Counted from the first letter of the stretch, positions 1 to 8,891 are shown. The stretch: DNA of 64,000 nucleotides from Chitinophaga sancti (GCF_034087045.1 NZ_CP139247.1:4118001-4182000); one strand, 5' to 3'. The notes: generated by a model from the letters alone, not told the origin. Numbers and translations are program-made.

Positions 1-73
1 AGAAATAATCATCCTGGTAACCTGAAATTTTATCTGCACATCAATCCAAACTTCAAAATATCAAACTCATTAT

Positions 74-1495
74 ATGCAATTGTCTAAAAATCACGTAGCC
101 CTCCCGGAGCTTCCTGAAAGGGTGCTGCAATTTGGTACCGGCGTGCTTCTCCGTGGTCTCCCTGATTATTTCATAGATAAAGCTAATAAAGCCGGCATTT
201 TCAATGGCCGCATTGTCGTGATCAAATCAACTGACAAAGGTGGTACAGATGCCTTTGCTGCACAGGATAATCTCTATACACAATGTATACAAGGGATCCA
301 TGCCGGACAGCCTGTTTCAGAACATGTTATTAATACTTCCATCAGCCGGGTGCTCTCCGCAGCATCGCAATGGTCAGAGATACTTGCCTGCGCAGAGAAC
401 CCTGATATGGAGATCATTATATCCAATACAACCGAAGTCGGTATCAGTCTAACTGACGATGATATTCATGCAGATCCACCATCATCTTTCCCCGGAAAAT
501 TGCTCGCGTTCTTACTGAAACGCTATCAGTTTAAACAGAAAGGAATGGTCATCATCCCTACAGAACTCATTCCTGACAATGGTACGAAACTGAAAAATAT
601 CGTCCTTGAACAGGCGAAACGACACCATTTGGAGCAACCATTTATCCACTGGCTGGAAACGGAAAATCACTTCTGTAACTCGCTCGTAGATCGCATTGTA
701 CCCGGTGCTTTGCCAAAAGAAGAACAGGCGGCGACAGAAAAACAACTTGGTTACGAAGACCAACTCATGATCATGTCTGAAGTCTATCGCCTATGGGCGA
801 TAGAAACAGCAAGCGAAAAAGTAAAAAAGATACTATCTTTTGCTAAAGCAGATGAAGGTGTGGTACTCGCACCAGACATCAATGTATTCCGTGAATTGAA
901 GTTGCGCTTATTGAATGGTACGCACACGCTCACCTGTGGTTTAGCACAGCTGGCCGGATTTGAAACGGTGCGCGAGGCAATGGAAGATACCGCTTTTGAA
1001 GCAGTGATTGCTGCCCTCATGCAACATGAAATCGTGCCTGCTATTACTGATATCAATATCCGTGAAGATGCTGCGCATCGCTTTGCTATCAGCGTATTGG
1101 ACCGCTTCCGCAATCCCTTCATCCAGCATCGCTGGCTCAGTATCACCATGCAGTATACGAGCAAAATGAAGATGCGTGTCATTCCCATTCTGAAGAAATA
1201 CTATCAGCATGTACATGAAGTACCTGCGTTACTGGCCATGGGTTTTGCTGCTTATCTGCTCACCATGAAGCAGGATATACAGGATGATCATGCTGCATAC
1301 TTCAAAGAGAAATGGGCGCAACTATCTCCTGAAGCGCTCGTACAGGAAGTACTGAAAAATGAAGCCTTATGGGGCGAAGACTTAACCAGGTACAAAGGTT
1401 TCGCTCAGGCTGTTACCGTCATGTTGAATAATTTAATCAATGAAGGAGCTGCTACCCTGATCAAACGGGTCGCTGCAGAAACAACCGTGATATGA
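74..1495 (+). CDS. uxaB: Tagaturonate reductase (altronate oxidoreductase)
   Basis: NAD-dependent reduction of D-tagaturonate to D-altronate in galacturonate catabolism, cytoplasmic. The 473-residue protein has the layout of the mannitol dehydrogenase/UxaB family: an N-terminal Rossmann region opening with QFGTGVLLRG (residues about 20-29) and a C-terminal helical domain with the family motif RELKLRLLNGTHT near residue 275. Length is normal for UxaB. It is first in a tight operon: its TGA overlaps the ATG of the altronate dehydratase gene by four bases (ATGA), and uxaC follows. The 73 bases upstream are AT-rich without a recognisable promoter, so transcription may start outside the window. 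No regulator gene is visible. Family call is secure; a fructuronate reductase (UxuB) role is less likely because uxaA and uxaC are partners. Confidence 0.93.
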   Translation: MQLSKNHVALPELPERVLQFGTGVLLRGLPDYFIDKANKAGIFNGRIVVIKSTDKGGTDAFAAQDNLYTQCIQGIHAGQPVSEHVINTSISRVLSAASQWSEILACAENPDMEIIISNTTEVGISLTDDDIHADPPSSFPGKLLAFLLKRYQFKQKGMVIIPTELIPDNGTKLKNIVLEQAKRHHLEQPFIHWLETENHFCNSLVDRIVPGALPKEEQAATEKQLGYEDQLMIMSEVYRLWAIETASEKVKKILSFAKADEGVVLAPDINVFRELKLRLLNGTHTLTCGLAQLAGFETVREAMEDTAFEAVIAALMQHEIVPAITDINIREDAAHRFAISVLDRFRNPFIQHRWLSITMQYTSKMKMRVIPILKKYYQHVHEVPALLAMGFAAYLLTMKQDIQDDHAAYFKEKWAQLSPEALVQEVLKNEALWGEDLTRYKGFAQAVTVMLNNLINEGAATLIKRVAAETTVI

Positions 1496-3147
1496 AAAGA
1501 AGTATTTTAAAAGTCCACCCGCACGACAATGTAGTGGTGGCATTAACCGACCTGAAAAAAGGAGAGACCGTACAGGATAATGGTCAGTCGTACACGCTGT
1601 ATGATGACGTGCCAGCCAAACATAAATTTACAGAAGCAGCCCTCAAAACAGGGGATCCTATCACCATGTATGGTGTACTCGTAGGCAGGGCAAAACAAGA
1701 TCTGCCTGCCGGTGCGAGGATAGGCACCAACAATGTACAACATGCTGCCAGTGATTTTCAGCTGGCAGCACAGCGCAAGACTGCCTGGCATCAGCCTGAT
1801 ATTGCGCATTGGAAAGACCGTACTTTCCAGGGGTATCATCGTGCAGATGGTAGCGTGGGCACAGGCAATTACTGGCTCGTGATACCCATGGTATTCTGCG
1901 AAAACAGGAATGTGGAAGTGCTGAAAGAAGCCCTCACAGATGCTTTGGGCTATGGCCGTCCTAAAAAATACGCCGCCTTTGCAAAACAACTGGCTACACA
2001 ATTCCAACAGGGCGCCAGCAAAGAAAGTATTATCGAAACCATCTACACAGAAAACGAAACTGCTTACCAGCAACCAAAGGTTTTCCCAAATGTGGATGGC
2101 ATTAAATTCCTCACACACGAAGGTGGTTGCGGTGGTATCCGCCAGGATGCACAAACCCTTTGTGGCCTGCTGGCAGGGTACATCACCCATGCAAATGTAG
2201 CAGGTGCCACCGTATTAAGTCTGGGGTGCCAGAATGCACAGATCACCATGCTGCAGGATGAGATCAATAAACGTTCTCCGGACTTTAGTAAACCTTTATA
2301 CATCCTCGATCAGCAAACCATTGGTACAGAACAGGCATTGGTATCCGCTGCCATTAAACAAACCTTTGCAGGTTTGATAGAAGCAAATACAATCGAAAGA
2401 AAGCCGGCGCCTTTAAGCAAACTAACCATCGGTCTTGAATGCGGTGGGTCCGATGGCTTCTCGGGTATTTCTGCGAATCCTGCCATTGGCTATACTTCCG
2501 ATCTGCTGGTTGCCTTAGGTGGTAGTGTGATTCTGTCAGAGTTCCCTGAGCTTTGTGGGGTAGAGCAGGAAATGAGTGATCGTTGTGTGCAGGAAGCAGA
2601 TGCACTGCGCTTTATAGACCTGATGCGTACTTACGAACGCAGGGCAGAAGATGCCGGTTCTGGTTTTGACATGAACCCTTCACCCGGCAATATCAAGGAT
2701 GGCCTCATCACCGATGCTATCAAGAGTGCAGGCGCCGCTAAGAAAGGCGGTACATCGCCTGTGGTAGAAGTACTGGATTATCCCAAACAGGTAAAGAAAC
2801 CCGGCCTCAACCTCTTATGCACCCCCGGCAATGACGTAGAATCTACCACTGCCGAAGTAGGTGCCGGTGCTACCATCGTTTTGTTCACCACAGGTTTGGG
2901 TACGCCTACCGGCAACCCTGTCACCCCTGTTATCAAATTGAGTAGCAATACAAAGCTGTTTGAGAAAATGCCGGACATCATAGACATCAATACCGGTACG
3001 ATCATAGATGGGGAAGAGACGATCCAGCAGGCCGGGGAGCGGATACTGGAACATGTGATACAGGTGGCCAGCGGTACATTGCCCGCAAAATCAGTCCTGA
3101 ACGGACAGGATGATTTCATTCCCTGGAAGAGAGGAGTCTCATTATAA
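1492..3147 (+). CDS. uxaA: Altronate dehydratase
   Basis: Dehydrates D-altronate to 2-keto-3-deoxygluconate, the step after UxaB. The 551-residue protein has an N-terminal SAF-like domain (about residues 1-85) followed by the UxaA catalytic region with conserved Cys and Gly stretches such as HEGGCGG (about residue 205) and ECGGSDGFSG (about 317). Length suits a single-chain UxaA. The start overlaps the uxaB stop by four bases, so translation is probably coupled. uxaC follows after 22 bases. The KDG kinase and aldolase needed to complete the pathway are not in the window. Confidence 0.93.
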   Translation: MKRSILKVHPHDNVVVALTDLKKGETVQDNGQSYTLYDDVPAKHKFTEAALKTGDPITMYGVLVGRAKQDLPAGARIGTNNVQHAASDFQLAAQRKTAWHQPDIAHWKDRTFQGYHRADGSVGTGNYWLVIPMVFCENRNVEVLKEALTDALGYGRPKKYAAFAKQLATQFQQGASKESIIETIYTENETAYQQPKVFPNVDGIKFLTHEGGCGGIRQDAQTLCGLLAGYITHANVAGATVLSLGCQNAQITMLQDEINKRSPDFSKPLYILDQQTIGTEQALVSAAIKQTFAGLIEANTIERKPAPLSKLTIGLECGGSDGFSGISANPAIGYTSDLLVALGGSVILSEFPELCGVEQEMSDRCVQEADALRFIDLMRTYERRAEDAGSGFDMNPSPGNIKDGLITDAIKSAGAAKKGGTSPVVEVLDYPKQVKKPGLNLLCTPGNDVESTTAEVGAGATIVLFTTGLGTPTGNPVTPVIKLSSNTKLFEKMPDIIDINTGTIIDGEETIQQAGERILEHVIQVASGTLPAKSVLNGQDDFIPWKRGVSL

Positions 3148-3169
3148 AAAAACATTTTAATCAGTAATA

Positions 3170-4573
3170 ATGAAGCAGTTTTTAGATGAACATTTCCTGT
3201 TGAATACTGCCACATCCAGGAAGTTGTATCATGACTATGCAAAGGAGATGCCCGTGATTGATTATCATTGTCACCTGCCACCGGCGCAAATTGCAGCCGA
3301 TACCGCCTTTGAAAATATTACACAGGCATGGCTGTATGGCGATCACTATAAGTGGAGGGCCATGCGTACAAATGGCGTACATGAGAGCTATTGTACAGGT
3401 GATCGTTCGGACTGGGAGAAATTTGAAAAGTGGGCGGCGACAGTGCCTTATACCTTACGTAACCCCCTGTACCACTGGACGCACCTTGAGTTACAACGTT
3501 ATTTCGGCGTCAATGAAATATTGAATGCATCATCAGCACCAGCTATTTATGCTACCTGCAATGAGCTGTTGCAATCAAAAGAATATACCACCCGCAACCT
3601 GCTGCGCAAAATGAAAGTAGCGTTGGTATGTACCACAGATGATCCTGCAGATTCATTGGAATATCACAGACAACTAAAAGAGGAAGGTTTTGAAATTCCT
3701 ATTCTGCCTGCGTTCCGCCCGGATCAGGCTATGAATGTAGATGATCCTGCAAAATACAACGCGTATCTCCAAAAGCTGGAACAGGCTGCGAATACAAGCA
3801 TTTCCACTTACCAGGATCTGCTTACAGCGCTTAAAAACCGGCACGATTTCTTTGCAGGGATGGGGTGTGCTGTATCAGACCATGGTATAGAGGAAATCTA
3901 TGCAGATGATTATTCAGATACAGAGATCAATAACATCTTTACGAAAGTAAGAAGTGGTCAACAACTGACGCAGACAGAGATCCGTCAGATCAAATCTGCC
4001 TTATTGGTACAACTGGCTATCTGGGATTGGGAGAAAGGATGGGTACAGCAATATCATCTCGGTGCGTTGCGCAATAACAATTCACGCATGATGCGCCAGT
4101 TAGGTCCTGATACAGGCTGGGATTCCATCGGCGATTTCTCCCAGGCCAGGGCGTTGGCTAAATTCCTGGATAGATTGGATAGCCAGGATCAGTTGGCAAA
4201 AACGATTCTCTACAACCTGAATCCTTCAGATAATGAATTGCTGGCGACCATGATTGGAAACTTCAATGATGGGTCAGTAGCAGGAAAGGTGCAGTTTGGT
4301 TCTGCATGGTGGTTCTTAGATCAGAAAGATGGAATGATTAAGCAGATCAATGCATTGTCCAATATGGGGTTACTAAGCCGTTTTGTGGGGATGTTAACAG
4401 ATTCCAGGAGTTTCCTTTCTTATCCAAGACATGAATATTTCCGCCGTATTGTTTGTGAGTTATTTGGCCAGGAGATAGAGAATGGAGAATTACCGAACGA
4501 TGTGGAGTGGGTAGGGAAGGTGATACAGGATATTTGTTTTTATAATGCACAGCAGTATTTCAACTGGAAATAA
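3170..4573 (+). CDS. uxaC: Uronate (glucuronate/galacturonate) isomerase
   Basis: Isomerises D-glucuronate to D-fructuronate and D-galacturonate to D-tagaturonate; member of the amidohydrolase-like UxaC family. The 467-residue protein carries the metal-site motif DYHCHLPP (about residues 30-37) and the late catalytic segment RFVGMLTDSRSF typical of UxaC. Last gene of the uxaB-uxaA-uxaC operon and closed by a strong hairpin at 4579-4611. Together the three genes turn galacturonate into 2-keto-3-deoxygluconate, which fits a plant-polymer degrader. Confidence 0.94.
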   Translation: MKQFLDEHFLLNTATSRKLYHDYAKEMPVIDYHCHLPPAQIAADTAFENITQAWLYGDHYKWRAMRTNGVHESYCTGDRSDWEKFEKWAATVPYTLRNPLYHWTHLELQRYFGVNEILNASSAPAIYATCNELLQSKEYTTRNLLRKMKVALVCTTDDPADSLEYHRQLKEEGFEIPILPAFRPDQAMNVDDPAKYNAYLQKLEQAANTSISTYQDLLTALKNRHDFFAGMGCAVSDHGIEEIYADDYSDTEINNIFTKVRSGQQLTQTEIRQIKSALLVQLAIWDWEKGWVQQYHLGALRNNNSRMMRQLGPDTGWDSIGDFSQARALAKFLDRLDSQDQLAKTILYNLNPSDNELLATMIGNFNDGSVAGKVQFGSAWWFLDQKDGMIKQINALSNMGLLSRFVGMLTDSRSFLSYPRHEYFRRIVCELFGQEIENGELPNDVEWVGKVIQDICFYNAQQYFNWK

Positions 4574-4578
4574 AAAAA

Positions 4579-4611
4579 CACATCCCGGTGACAACAGGGC
4601 GTCACCGGGAT
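4579..4611 (+). terminator. Hairpin after uxaC
   Basis: Stem ATCCCGGTGAC / GTCACCGGGAT around a short loop, immediately after the uxaC stop. There is no long T-run after it, but the position suits transcript-end formation for the uxa operon. Confidence 0.6.
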
Positions 4612-4632
4612 TCTCCTTCGCTGCAAGCAATC

Positions 4633-4900
4633 TTATTTTATGATAAACAATCCGCGTTTATATCCGCGGACCGGGCAATTTAAACCCCCGCCATTACAGC
4701 GGGTCGTTCATCCTGACTAACCACAACCCAAACATTATTTATGATAAACAATCCGCGCTCATATCCGCGGACCGGGTAATTTAACCCCGCCATTACAGCG
4801 GGTCGTTCATCCTGACTAACCACAACACCCCAAACATTATTTATGATAAACAATCCGCGATCATCCGCGGACCGGACAATTTTACCCCGCTGGTACAAGG
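4633..4900. repeat. Tandem array of about 101-bp units, including the 3' end of the OYE gene
   Basis: Three units. The anchor ATGATAAACAATCCGCG occurs at 4640, 4741 and 4843, giving periods of 101 and 102 bases. Units 1 and 2 are nearly identical and each carries an inverted CCCGC/GCGGG pair and a CCGCGG core. Unit 3 is partial and is also the last 50-odd bases and stop codon of the minus-strand OYE gene, so the array lies directly downstream of that gene. An apparent 72-residue minus-strand reading frame at 4680-4898 is only the repeat being translated. Confidence 0.9.
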
Positions 4901-5854
4901 TTGTTCAAATGCAACAAAATCCGCTAACCCACTCCGCAAAGTATCCTCTGCTTTCAGTGCATCGAAATTCCCATTTAGTATCAGCGGGCCATTAAACCTC
5001 GCCCTGATTCCTGCCAGCAGAATCGCTGGTATTTCCGGCTCTCCTGAACTATGCCCATCTACTATGTGTATATATGAAAGTGAAAACGTATCCAACGCAT
5101 CCACTAAGTATTCATAAGTCGCATTGATCTGCCCGTGATGTTGCAGGTCATTCACCTTACTATAAGGAGACAACCTGATACCTGTTCTGTCTTTTCCAAT
5201 CGCTGCACTCACCGCAGCCACCGTTTCAAGAATAAACCGTACCCTGTTCGGAATAGTCCCACCATACTTATCGGTACGCTGGTTCGTATCAGGATGAAGG
5301 AACTGCTCCATCAGGTATCCATTCGCCGCATGTAGTTCCACCCCATCAAACCCTGCTTCGATGGCCTGTTTCGCTGCCTTTACATGTAACTGCACCATCT
5401 CCTGCACTTCAGCTGTACTCATTGCCCTTGGCGTACCATAAGGTTGATAACCTGCCGCTGTCCAGATCTGCCCATTGGCAGCAATTGCCGAAGGTGCTAC
5501 GATCCTCGTTTTCGCAGGCATATTTGCAGGATGAGAGATCCTGCCCGTATGCATGATTTGCAGGAAGATCTTACCACCATTTGCATGCACGGCTTCCGTT
5601 ACCTTTTTCCAACCTGCTACCTGTGCTTTGCTATAAATGCCTGGCATATGTGCATGCCCCATTCCGCTTTCCACAGGACTGGTGCCCTCTGCTATAATCA
5701 ATCCGGCGCCTGCCCGATGGCTGTAATACTCCACCATCAGCTCATTTGGTACCCCATCACTGACACGGCGTTTGGTTACAGTCGGAGCCATTACGACTTT
5801 GTTAGAAAGGGCGTATTTGCCTATAGTTGCTTGTGTTAATAATGCTGGATACAT
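4841..5854 (-). CDS. Old Yellow Enzyme family NADH:flavin oxidoreductase with altered C-terminus
   Basis: FMN-dependent ene-reductase of the OYE/NemA family, cytoplasmic. The 337-residue protein shows the family landmarks: NKVVMAPTVTKRR near the N-terminus, IMHTGRISHP (about residue 100), ELHAANGYLMEQFLHP (about 175) and the phosphate-binding LNGNFD (about 293). Family members usually run about 355-370 residues and continue with a GRP.(I/L)ANPDL-type segment that completes the FMN phosphate site. Here the sequence after FVAFEQP changes to residues encoded by the repeat array and stops about 25-30 residues early, so activity is doubtful. It lies 36 bases downstream of a TetR gene on the same strand, with an operator-like palindrome at 5858-5871 just before the start. 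Confidence 0.85.
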   Translation of the reverse strand: MYPALLTQATIGKYALSNKVVMAPTVTKRRVSDGVPNELMVEYYSHRAGAGLIIAEGTSPVESGMGHAHMPGIYSKAQVAGWKKVTEAVHANGGKIFLQIMHTGRISHPANMPAKTRIVAPSAIAANGQIWTAAGYQPYGTPRAMSTAEVQEMVQLHVKAAKQAIEAGFDGVELHAANGYLMEQFLHPDTNQRTDKYGGTIPNRVRFILETVAAVSAAIGKDRTGIRLSPYSKVNDLQHHGQINATYEYLVDALDTFSLSYIHIVDGHSSGEPEIPAILLAGIRARFNGPLILNGNFDALKAEDTLRSGLADFVAFEQPCTSGVKLSGPRMIADCLS

Positions 5855-5857
5855 ATT

Positions 5858-5871
5858 AGAATGATCGTTCT
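5858..5871. promoter_or_regulatory. Candidate TetR operator upstream of the OYE gene
   Basis: AGAATGATCGTTCT is a near-perfect 14-base inverted repeat between the tetR stop and the OYE start. A close relative (AGAATGAATGTTCC) lies in the tetR promoter at 6486-6499. The shared sequence and placement make it the likely binding site of the adjacent TetR protein. Confidence 0.6.
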
Positions 5872-5890
5872 GGAAATGGTCAAAAATTTT

Positions 5891-6463
5891 TTACTTTCTA
5901 ATGCTACTTAAAATATGATCAGTCAACTGATCAACCAACTGTTTATCATTGAATAATACATCCATCATCCACAGTGAGCTAAAGCTGCTGTACAGGAAGC
6001 GGGCCATTACACCCGGGTCTTTATCCGCAGGAATTTCTCCCACCTGTTTTGCCTTTTCAAGCAGTTCCTGCAATACACAGATCAGTTCCAATGCCTGGTT
6101 CTTAACAAGATCTTTGATACCCTCGTCCATAGATGCCAGTTCAAAGGAAGTCTTTACCATCAGGCAGGTCTGGCCTTCTTTTCTGTTTGCAATGGCTTTT
6201 CGTACAATGTGTTCAACAGCGGCAACCGGGGAGCATACCTGGCAGCATTGTTTGTAATCTTTCAGCGCCTGTTTGGCATAGTTAGAAAGACATTGCTGGA
6301 ACAGCGCATGCTTGTCGCCATAAGTATCATATATAGAGGCCCTGTTCAGTTGCATGCCATCCACAAGGTCCTGCATAGAAGTCGCGTTGTACCCCTTTTG
6401 CCAAAAGAGGTCTCTTGCTTTTTCCAGCCTTTCTTCAGGATCGAATGCTTTGTTACGTGCCAT
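5891..6463 (-). CDS. TetR/AcrR family transcriptional regulator
   Basis: One-component repressor of 190 residues. The N-terminal helix-turn-helix is clear (FWQKGYNATSMQDLV...GMQLNRASIYDTYGDKHALF, about residues 19-55); the rest is a helical ligand-binding domain. It is transcribed toward the OYE gene, an arrangement known from NemR/NemA-type systems in which a TetR repressor senses electrophiles and controls an ene-reductase. Two Cys pairs around residues 70-80 (CCQVC) could sense thiol-reactive compounds, but this is inference. A near-leaderless promoter at 6471-6502 contains an operator copy, implying autoregulation. Confidence 0.88.
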   Translation of the reverse strand: MARNKAFDPEERLEKARDLFWQKGYNATSMQDLVDGMQLNRASIYDTYGDKHALFQQCLSNYAKQALKDYKQCCQVCSPVAAVEHIVRKAIANRKEGQTCLMVKTSFELASMDEGIKDLVKNQALELICVLQELLEKAKQVGEIPADKDPGVMARFLYSSFSSLWMMDVLFNDKQLVDQLTDHILSSIRK

Positions 6464-6470
6464 GATAGTG

Positions 6471-6502
6471 CAAAAATATAATTTCAGAATGAATGTTCCA
6501 AA
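6471..6502 (-). promoter_or_regulatory. tetR promoter with embedded operator
   Basis: Minus strand: -33 TTTG (6499-6502), 20-base spacer, -7 TATTTTTG followed by C (6471-6478), fitting the Bacteroidota TTTG/TAnnTTTG promoter. The spacer holds AGAATGAATGTTCC (6486-6499), related to the site at 5858. The -7 element ends only about 8 bases before the tetR ATG, so the leader is very short. Confidence 0.6.
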
Positions 6503-6794
6503 TAAAAATGACGAGGTTGTATATCATTTTGAATTTAGTCGGGCCGGCCGCAGGCCCATTCCGATCTTCGGGTAATTTTGATTTAAAAAATTGAAATTGA
6601 TACACTACCAAAGGCGACTGTTCCTTTTTTGTAGAAACACGTCTACAATTGTTTGAAAATCATTATAGTAGAGGTTGGATTATGAAAATCCGCTCCCAAC
6701 AAAGCATTGGAGTGGTAAATAGCAACTCGTGTCCGCAGTGGCCCCTTTTTTGCCTCTTCCCATGTTATAATTGTTGAACCTAAAAAAGTTAGAC
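6503..6794. other. Intergenic region between tetR and the DUF4142 gene
   Basis: No convincing gene. It holds a GC-rich inverted repeat GGGCC/GGCCC at 6541-6557 and a small hairpin TTGTAGA/TCTACAA at 6629-6648. An in-frame ATG at 6771 upstream of the DUF4142 lipoprotein start is not used in my call because it would put eight residues before the signal peptide. Confidence 0.5.
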
Positions 6795-7370
6795 ATGAAA
6801 AGACTAAGTTATGTAGCCGCCACGTTGATGACCGTTTGGATGTTACAATCCTGCGGTGGAGGAAACACAGGAGCAAAGCACGATGATGCTGTAGACAGCG
6901 CAAATGCGGTAAACAAAGAAGCAGCTCCGGTAGACCAGAATTCCTCTGAATTCGCTGTAAAAGCTGCCGATGCGGGAATGAAAGAAATCCAGCTTGGCAA
7001 GATTGCACAGGAAAAAGGTGTAAACCCTCAGGTAAAAGCTTTTGGCGAGCAGATGGTAGCAGACCACTCTAAAGCTGCTGATGAATTGAAAGCGATTGCA
7101 GCTTCCAAGAACATTACACTGCCTGATAGTGTAGGAGAAGATTATTCTAAGGATATTATGGATATCAGCAAGAAAACCGGTAGGGATTTCGACAAGGCTT
7201 ATGTAGATGAGATGGTAAAAGACCATAACGATGCAGTGGACCTGTTCCAGAAAGCAAGCAATGATGTAACTGATCCTGAGTTGAAAGCATTCGCTGCTAA
7301 GACACTGCCTACGCTGCAGGCGCATCAGGCGCATGTGAAGACGCTGGATAGTTTGCTGAAGAAAAAATAA
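6795..7370 (+). CDS. DUF4142 lipoprotein
   Basis: Exported lipoprotein of 191 residues. The chosen start gives a signal peptide ending in the lipobox MLQSC (Cys at about residue 20). The rest is a helical DUF4142 domain with SEFAVKAADAGMKEIQLGKIAQEKG (about residues 48-72) followed by a region dominated by Lys, Asp and Ala. The domain is ferritin-like in predicted fold and common in Bacteroidota and Proteobacteria; its biochemical role is not established. Stand-alone gene followed by a hairpin and T-run. Confidence 0.85.
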   Translation: MKRLSYVAATLMTVWMLQSCGGGNTGAKHDDAVDSANAVNKEAAPVDQNSSEFAVKAADAGMKEIQLGKIAQEKGVNPQVKAFGEQMVADHSKAADELKAIAASKNITLPDSVGEDYSKDIMDISKKTGRDFDKAYVDEMVKDHNDAVDLFQKASNDVTDPELKAFAAKTLPTLQAHQAHVKTLDSLLKKK

Positions 7371-7382
7371 TCAGAATTTTGT

Positions 7383-7458
7383 AGTTGTTAGTTGCCAGGA
7401 AGGTTTCATTGTGAATTGGATTCGGGAATGTCGATCTGGTGACTAACAACTCTTTTTT
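7383..7458 (+). terminator. Hairpin and T-run after the DUF4142 gene
   Basis: AGTTGTTAGT (7383-7392) pairs with ACTAACAACT (7442-7451), extended by CCAG/CTGG inside, then a run of six T. The loop is long (about 50 bases), so it is a plausible but not classical terminator. Confidence 0.45.
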
Positions 7459-7476
7459 ATATTGCTGCACACCCCC

Positions 7477-7484
7477 TATCTTTG
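7477..7484 (+). promoter_or_regulatory. -7 element of the exonuclease gene
   Basis: TATCTTTG followed by C matches TAnnTTTG and lies 19 bases before the ATG at 7504. It falls inside the longer open frame that begins at 7462, which argues for the later start. Confidence 0.5.
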
Positions 7485-7503
7485 CTTTCGGAGTAAGGGA
7501 GTT

Positions 7504-8874
7504 ATGTACGCAATTGTTGATATCGAAACCACAGGTGGGCACGCCAGTGCCAATGGCATCACCGAAATAGCCATTTTTATTTATGATGGATCTCAAATTG
7601 TTCAGCAATACGAATCGCTGATCAATCCCGGCGTACCTATTCCCCGTTACATCCAGTCGCTTACCGGCATTACTGACCAGATGGTAGCCACTGCTCCCAA
7701 ATTTGCAGATGTTGCAGGCGAAGTATTTGCCTTGCTAAAAGACAAGATCTTCGTCGCTCACAACGTCAACTTCGACTATTCATTTTTACAATATCATTTG
7801 CTGCAGGCAGGTTACGACCTCCGCACCAAAAAACTGTGTACCGTACGCCTGGGTCGTAAAATCGTTCCCGGTTTACCCAGTTACAGTCTCGGTAACCTTT
7901 GCCGCTCTCTGCAAATCAATGTAGAACAGCGTCACCGTGCTGCCGGCGATGCTGCTGCCACCGTTCGTCTTATGGGCCTCTACCTGAGCCTTGATACGAA
8001 CAACGCTATCTCAGCTGCACTCAAAACCACCAGCAAGGAACAGTTCCTGCCACCGCACCTTCCTCCTGACCAGGTAAAGAAATTACCTGCCTCCCCGGGT
8101 GTATATTATTTCCATGATCAGAAAGGGAAGGTTATCTATGTCGGCAAAGCCAAGGACATAAAAAAGCGTGTCAATAGCCATTTTACCGGCAATAATCCCA
8201 GCCGCCAGCGGCAGGAGTTTTTGCGCAACATCTATAGTGTCTCTCACGAAGTGACAGGTACGGAACTGATGGCCAATATTCTCGAAAGCATTGAGATCAA
8301 ACGGCTGTGGCCAAAATATAACAGGAGTCAGAAGAACGTAGAATTCAAATACGGCTTCTACACTTTTGAAGACCAGCTGGGCTACCTGCGCCTCGTGATC
8401 GAACGCCGCCGCAAGTATACCCGGCCACTTCACTCATTCCCTTTACTGGTACAAGGCCATACCATGCTTAAAGGGCTGATCCGTGAATTCGATCTCTGCC
8501 CCCGTCTCTGCTTCCTGCAGAAAGGCGATGGCGCCTGCAAACCGTTGACAGGCCACAAGTGTAAAGGTGCCTGCGATAAGAAGGAAGGACCGGAATACTA
8601 TAACCTCCGGGTACAAGCCGCCATCATCCACATGCAAATGCAGCAGCCGAGCTTTATCATCGTCGATACCGGGCGCGATGCAGGTGAACAGAGCTATATT
8701 CTGATGGAAAAAGGGAAGTTCTACGGCATGGGCTACATCCCCCGCGATACTGCCATCACAATGGAAGAAGACGTGAAGGACCGGCTTACTCAGTACCCTG
8801 AGAATGAATACATTTTAAACCTGATCCACCAGTTTGCCGGTGCGAATAATTCCCGGCTTTTAAAGTTTTCTTAG
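7504..8874 (+). CDS. DEDD exonuclease fused to a UvrC-type GIY-YIG nuclease (Cho-like)
   Basis: Two-nuclease protein of 456 residues. Residues 1-165 are a DnaQ/Pol III epsilon-like 3'-5' exonuclease: VDIETTGG (Exo I), HNVNFDYSFL (Exo II, about 85) and HRAAGDAAAT (Exo III with the catalytic His, about 145-155). Residues about 190-275 are a UvrC N-terminal GIY-YIG domain (SPGVYYF, VIYVGKAKDIKKRV). The C-terminal 180 residues resemble the rest of the Cho-type architecture and hold a Cys cluster (CPRLCFLQKGDGACKP, GHKCKGACDKKEG). Presumed role is DNA repair, incision coupled to trimming; the fusion is known in several phyla but poorly studied. Start chosen because it begins directly at the exonuclease motif and lies downstream of the -7 element. 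Confidence 0.85.
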   Translation: MYAIVDIETTGGHASANGITEIAIFIYDGSQIVQQYESLINPGVPIPRYIQSLTGITDQMVATAPKFADVAGEVFALLKDKIFVAHNVNFDYSFLQYHLLQAGYDLRTKKLCTVRLGRKIVPGLPSYSLGNLCRSLQINVEQRHRAAGDAAATVRLMGLYLSLDTNNAISAALKTTSKEQFLPPHLPPDQVKKLPASPGVYYFHDQKGKVIYVGKAKDIKKRVNSHFTGNNPSRQRQEFLRNIYSVSHEVTGTELMANILESIEIKRLWPKYNRSQKNVEFKYGFYTFEDQLGYLRLVIERRRKYTRPLHSFPLLVQGHTMLKGLIREFDLCPRLCFLQKGDGACKPLTGHKCKGACDKKEGPEYYNLRVQAAIIHMQMQQPSFIIVDTGRDAGEQSYILMEKGKFYGMGYIPRDTAITMEEDVKDRLTQYPENEYILNLIHQFAGANNSRLLKFS

Positions 8875-8883
8875 TTAATTAAG

Positions 8884-8891
8884 TACTTTTG
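8884..8891 (+). promoter_or_regulatory. -7 element upstream of purC
   Basis: TACTTTTG followed by C matches TAnnTTTG; it lies 79 bases before the purC ATG. No good -33 partner is visible. Confidence 0.45.

Noticed and set aside
4680..4898. 72-residue minus-strand reading frame with internal repeats
   Set aside because: It is the tandem array read in frame; the protein repeat follows the DNA units exactly and has no independent coding signal.
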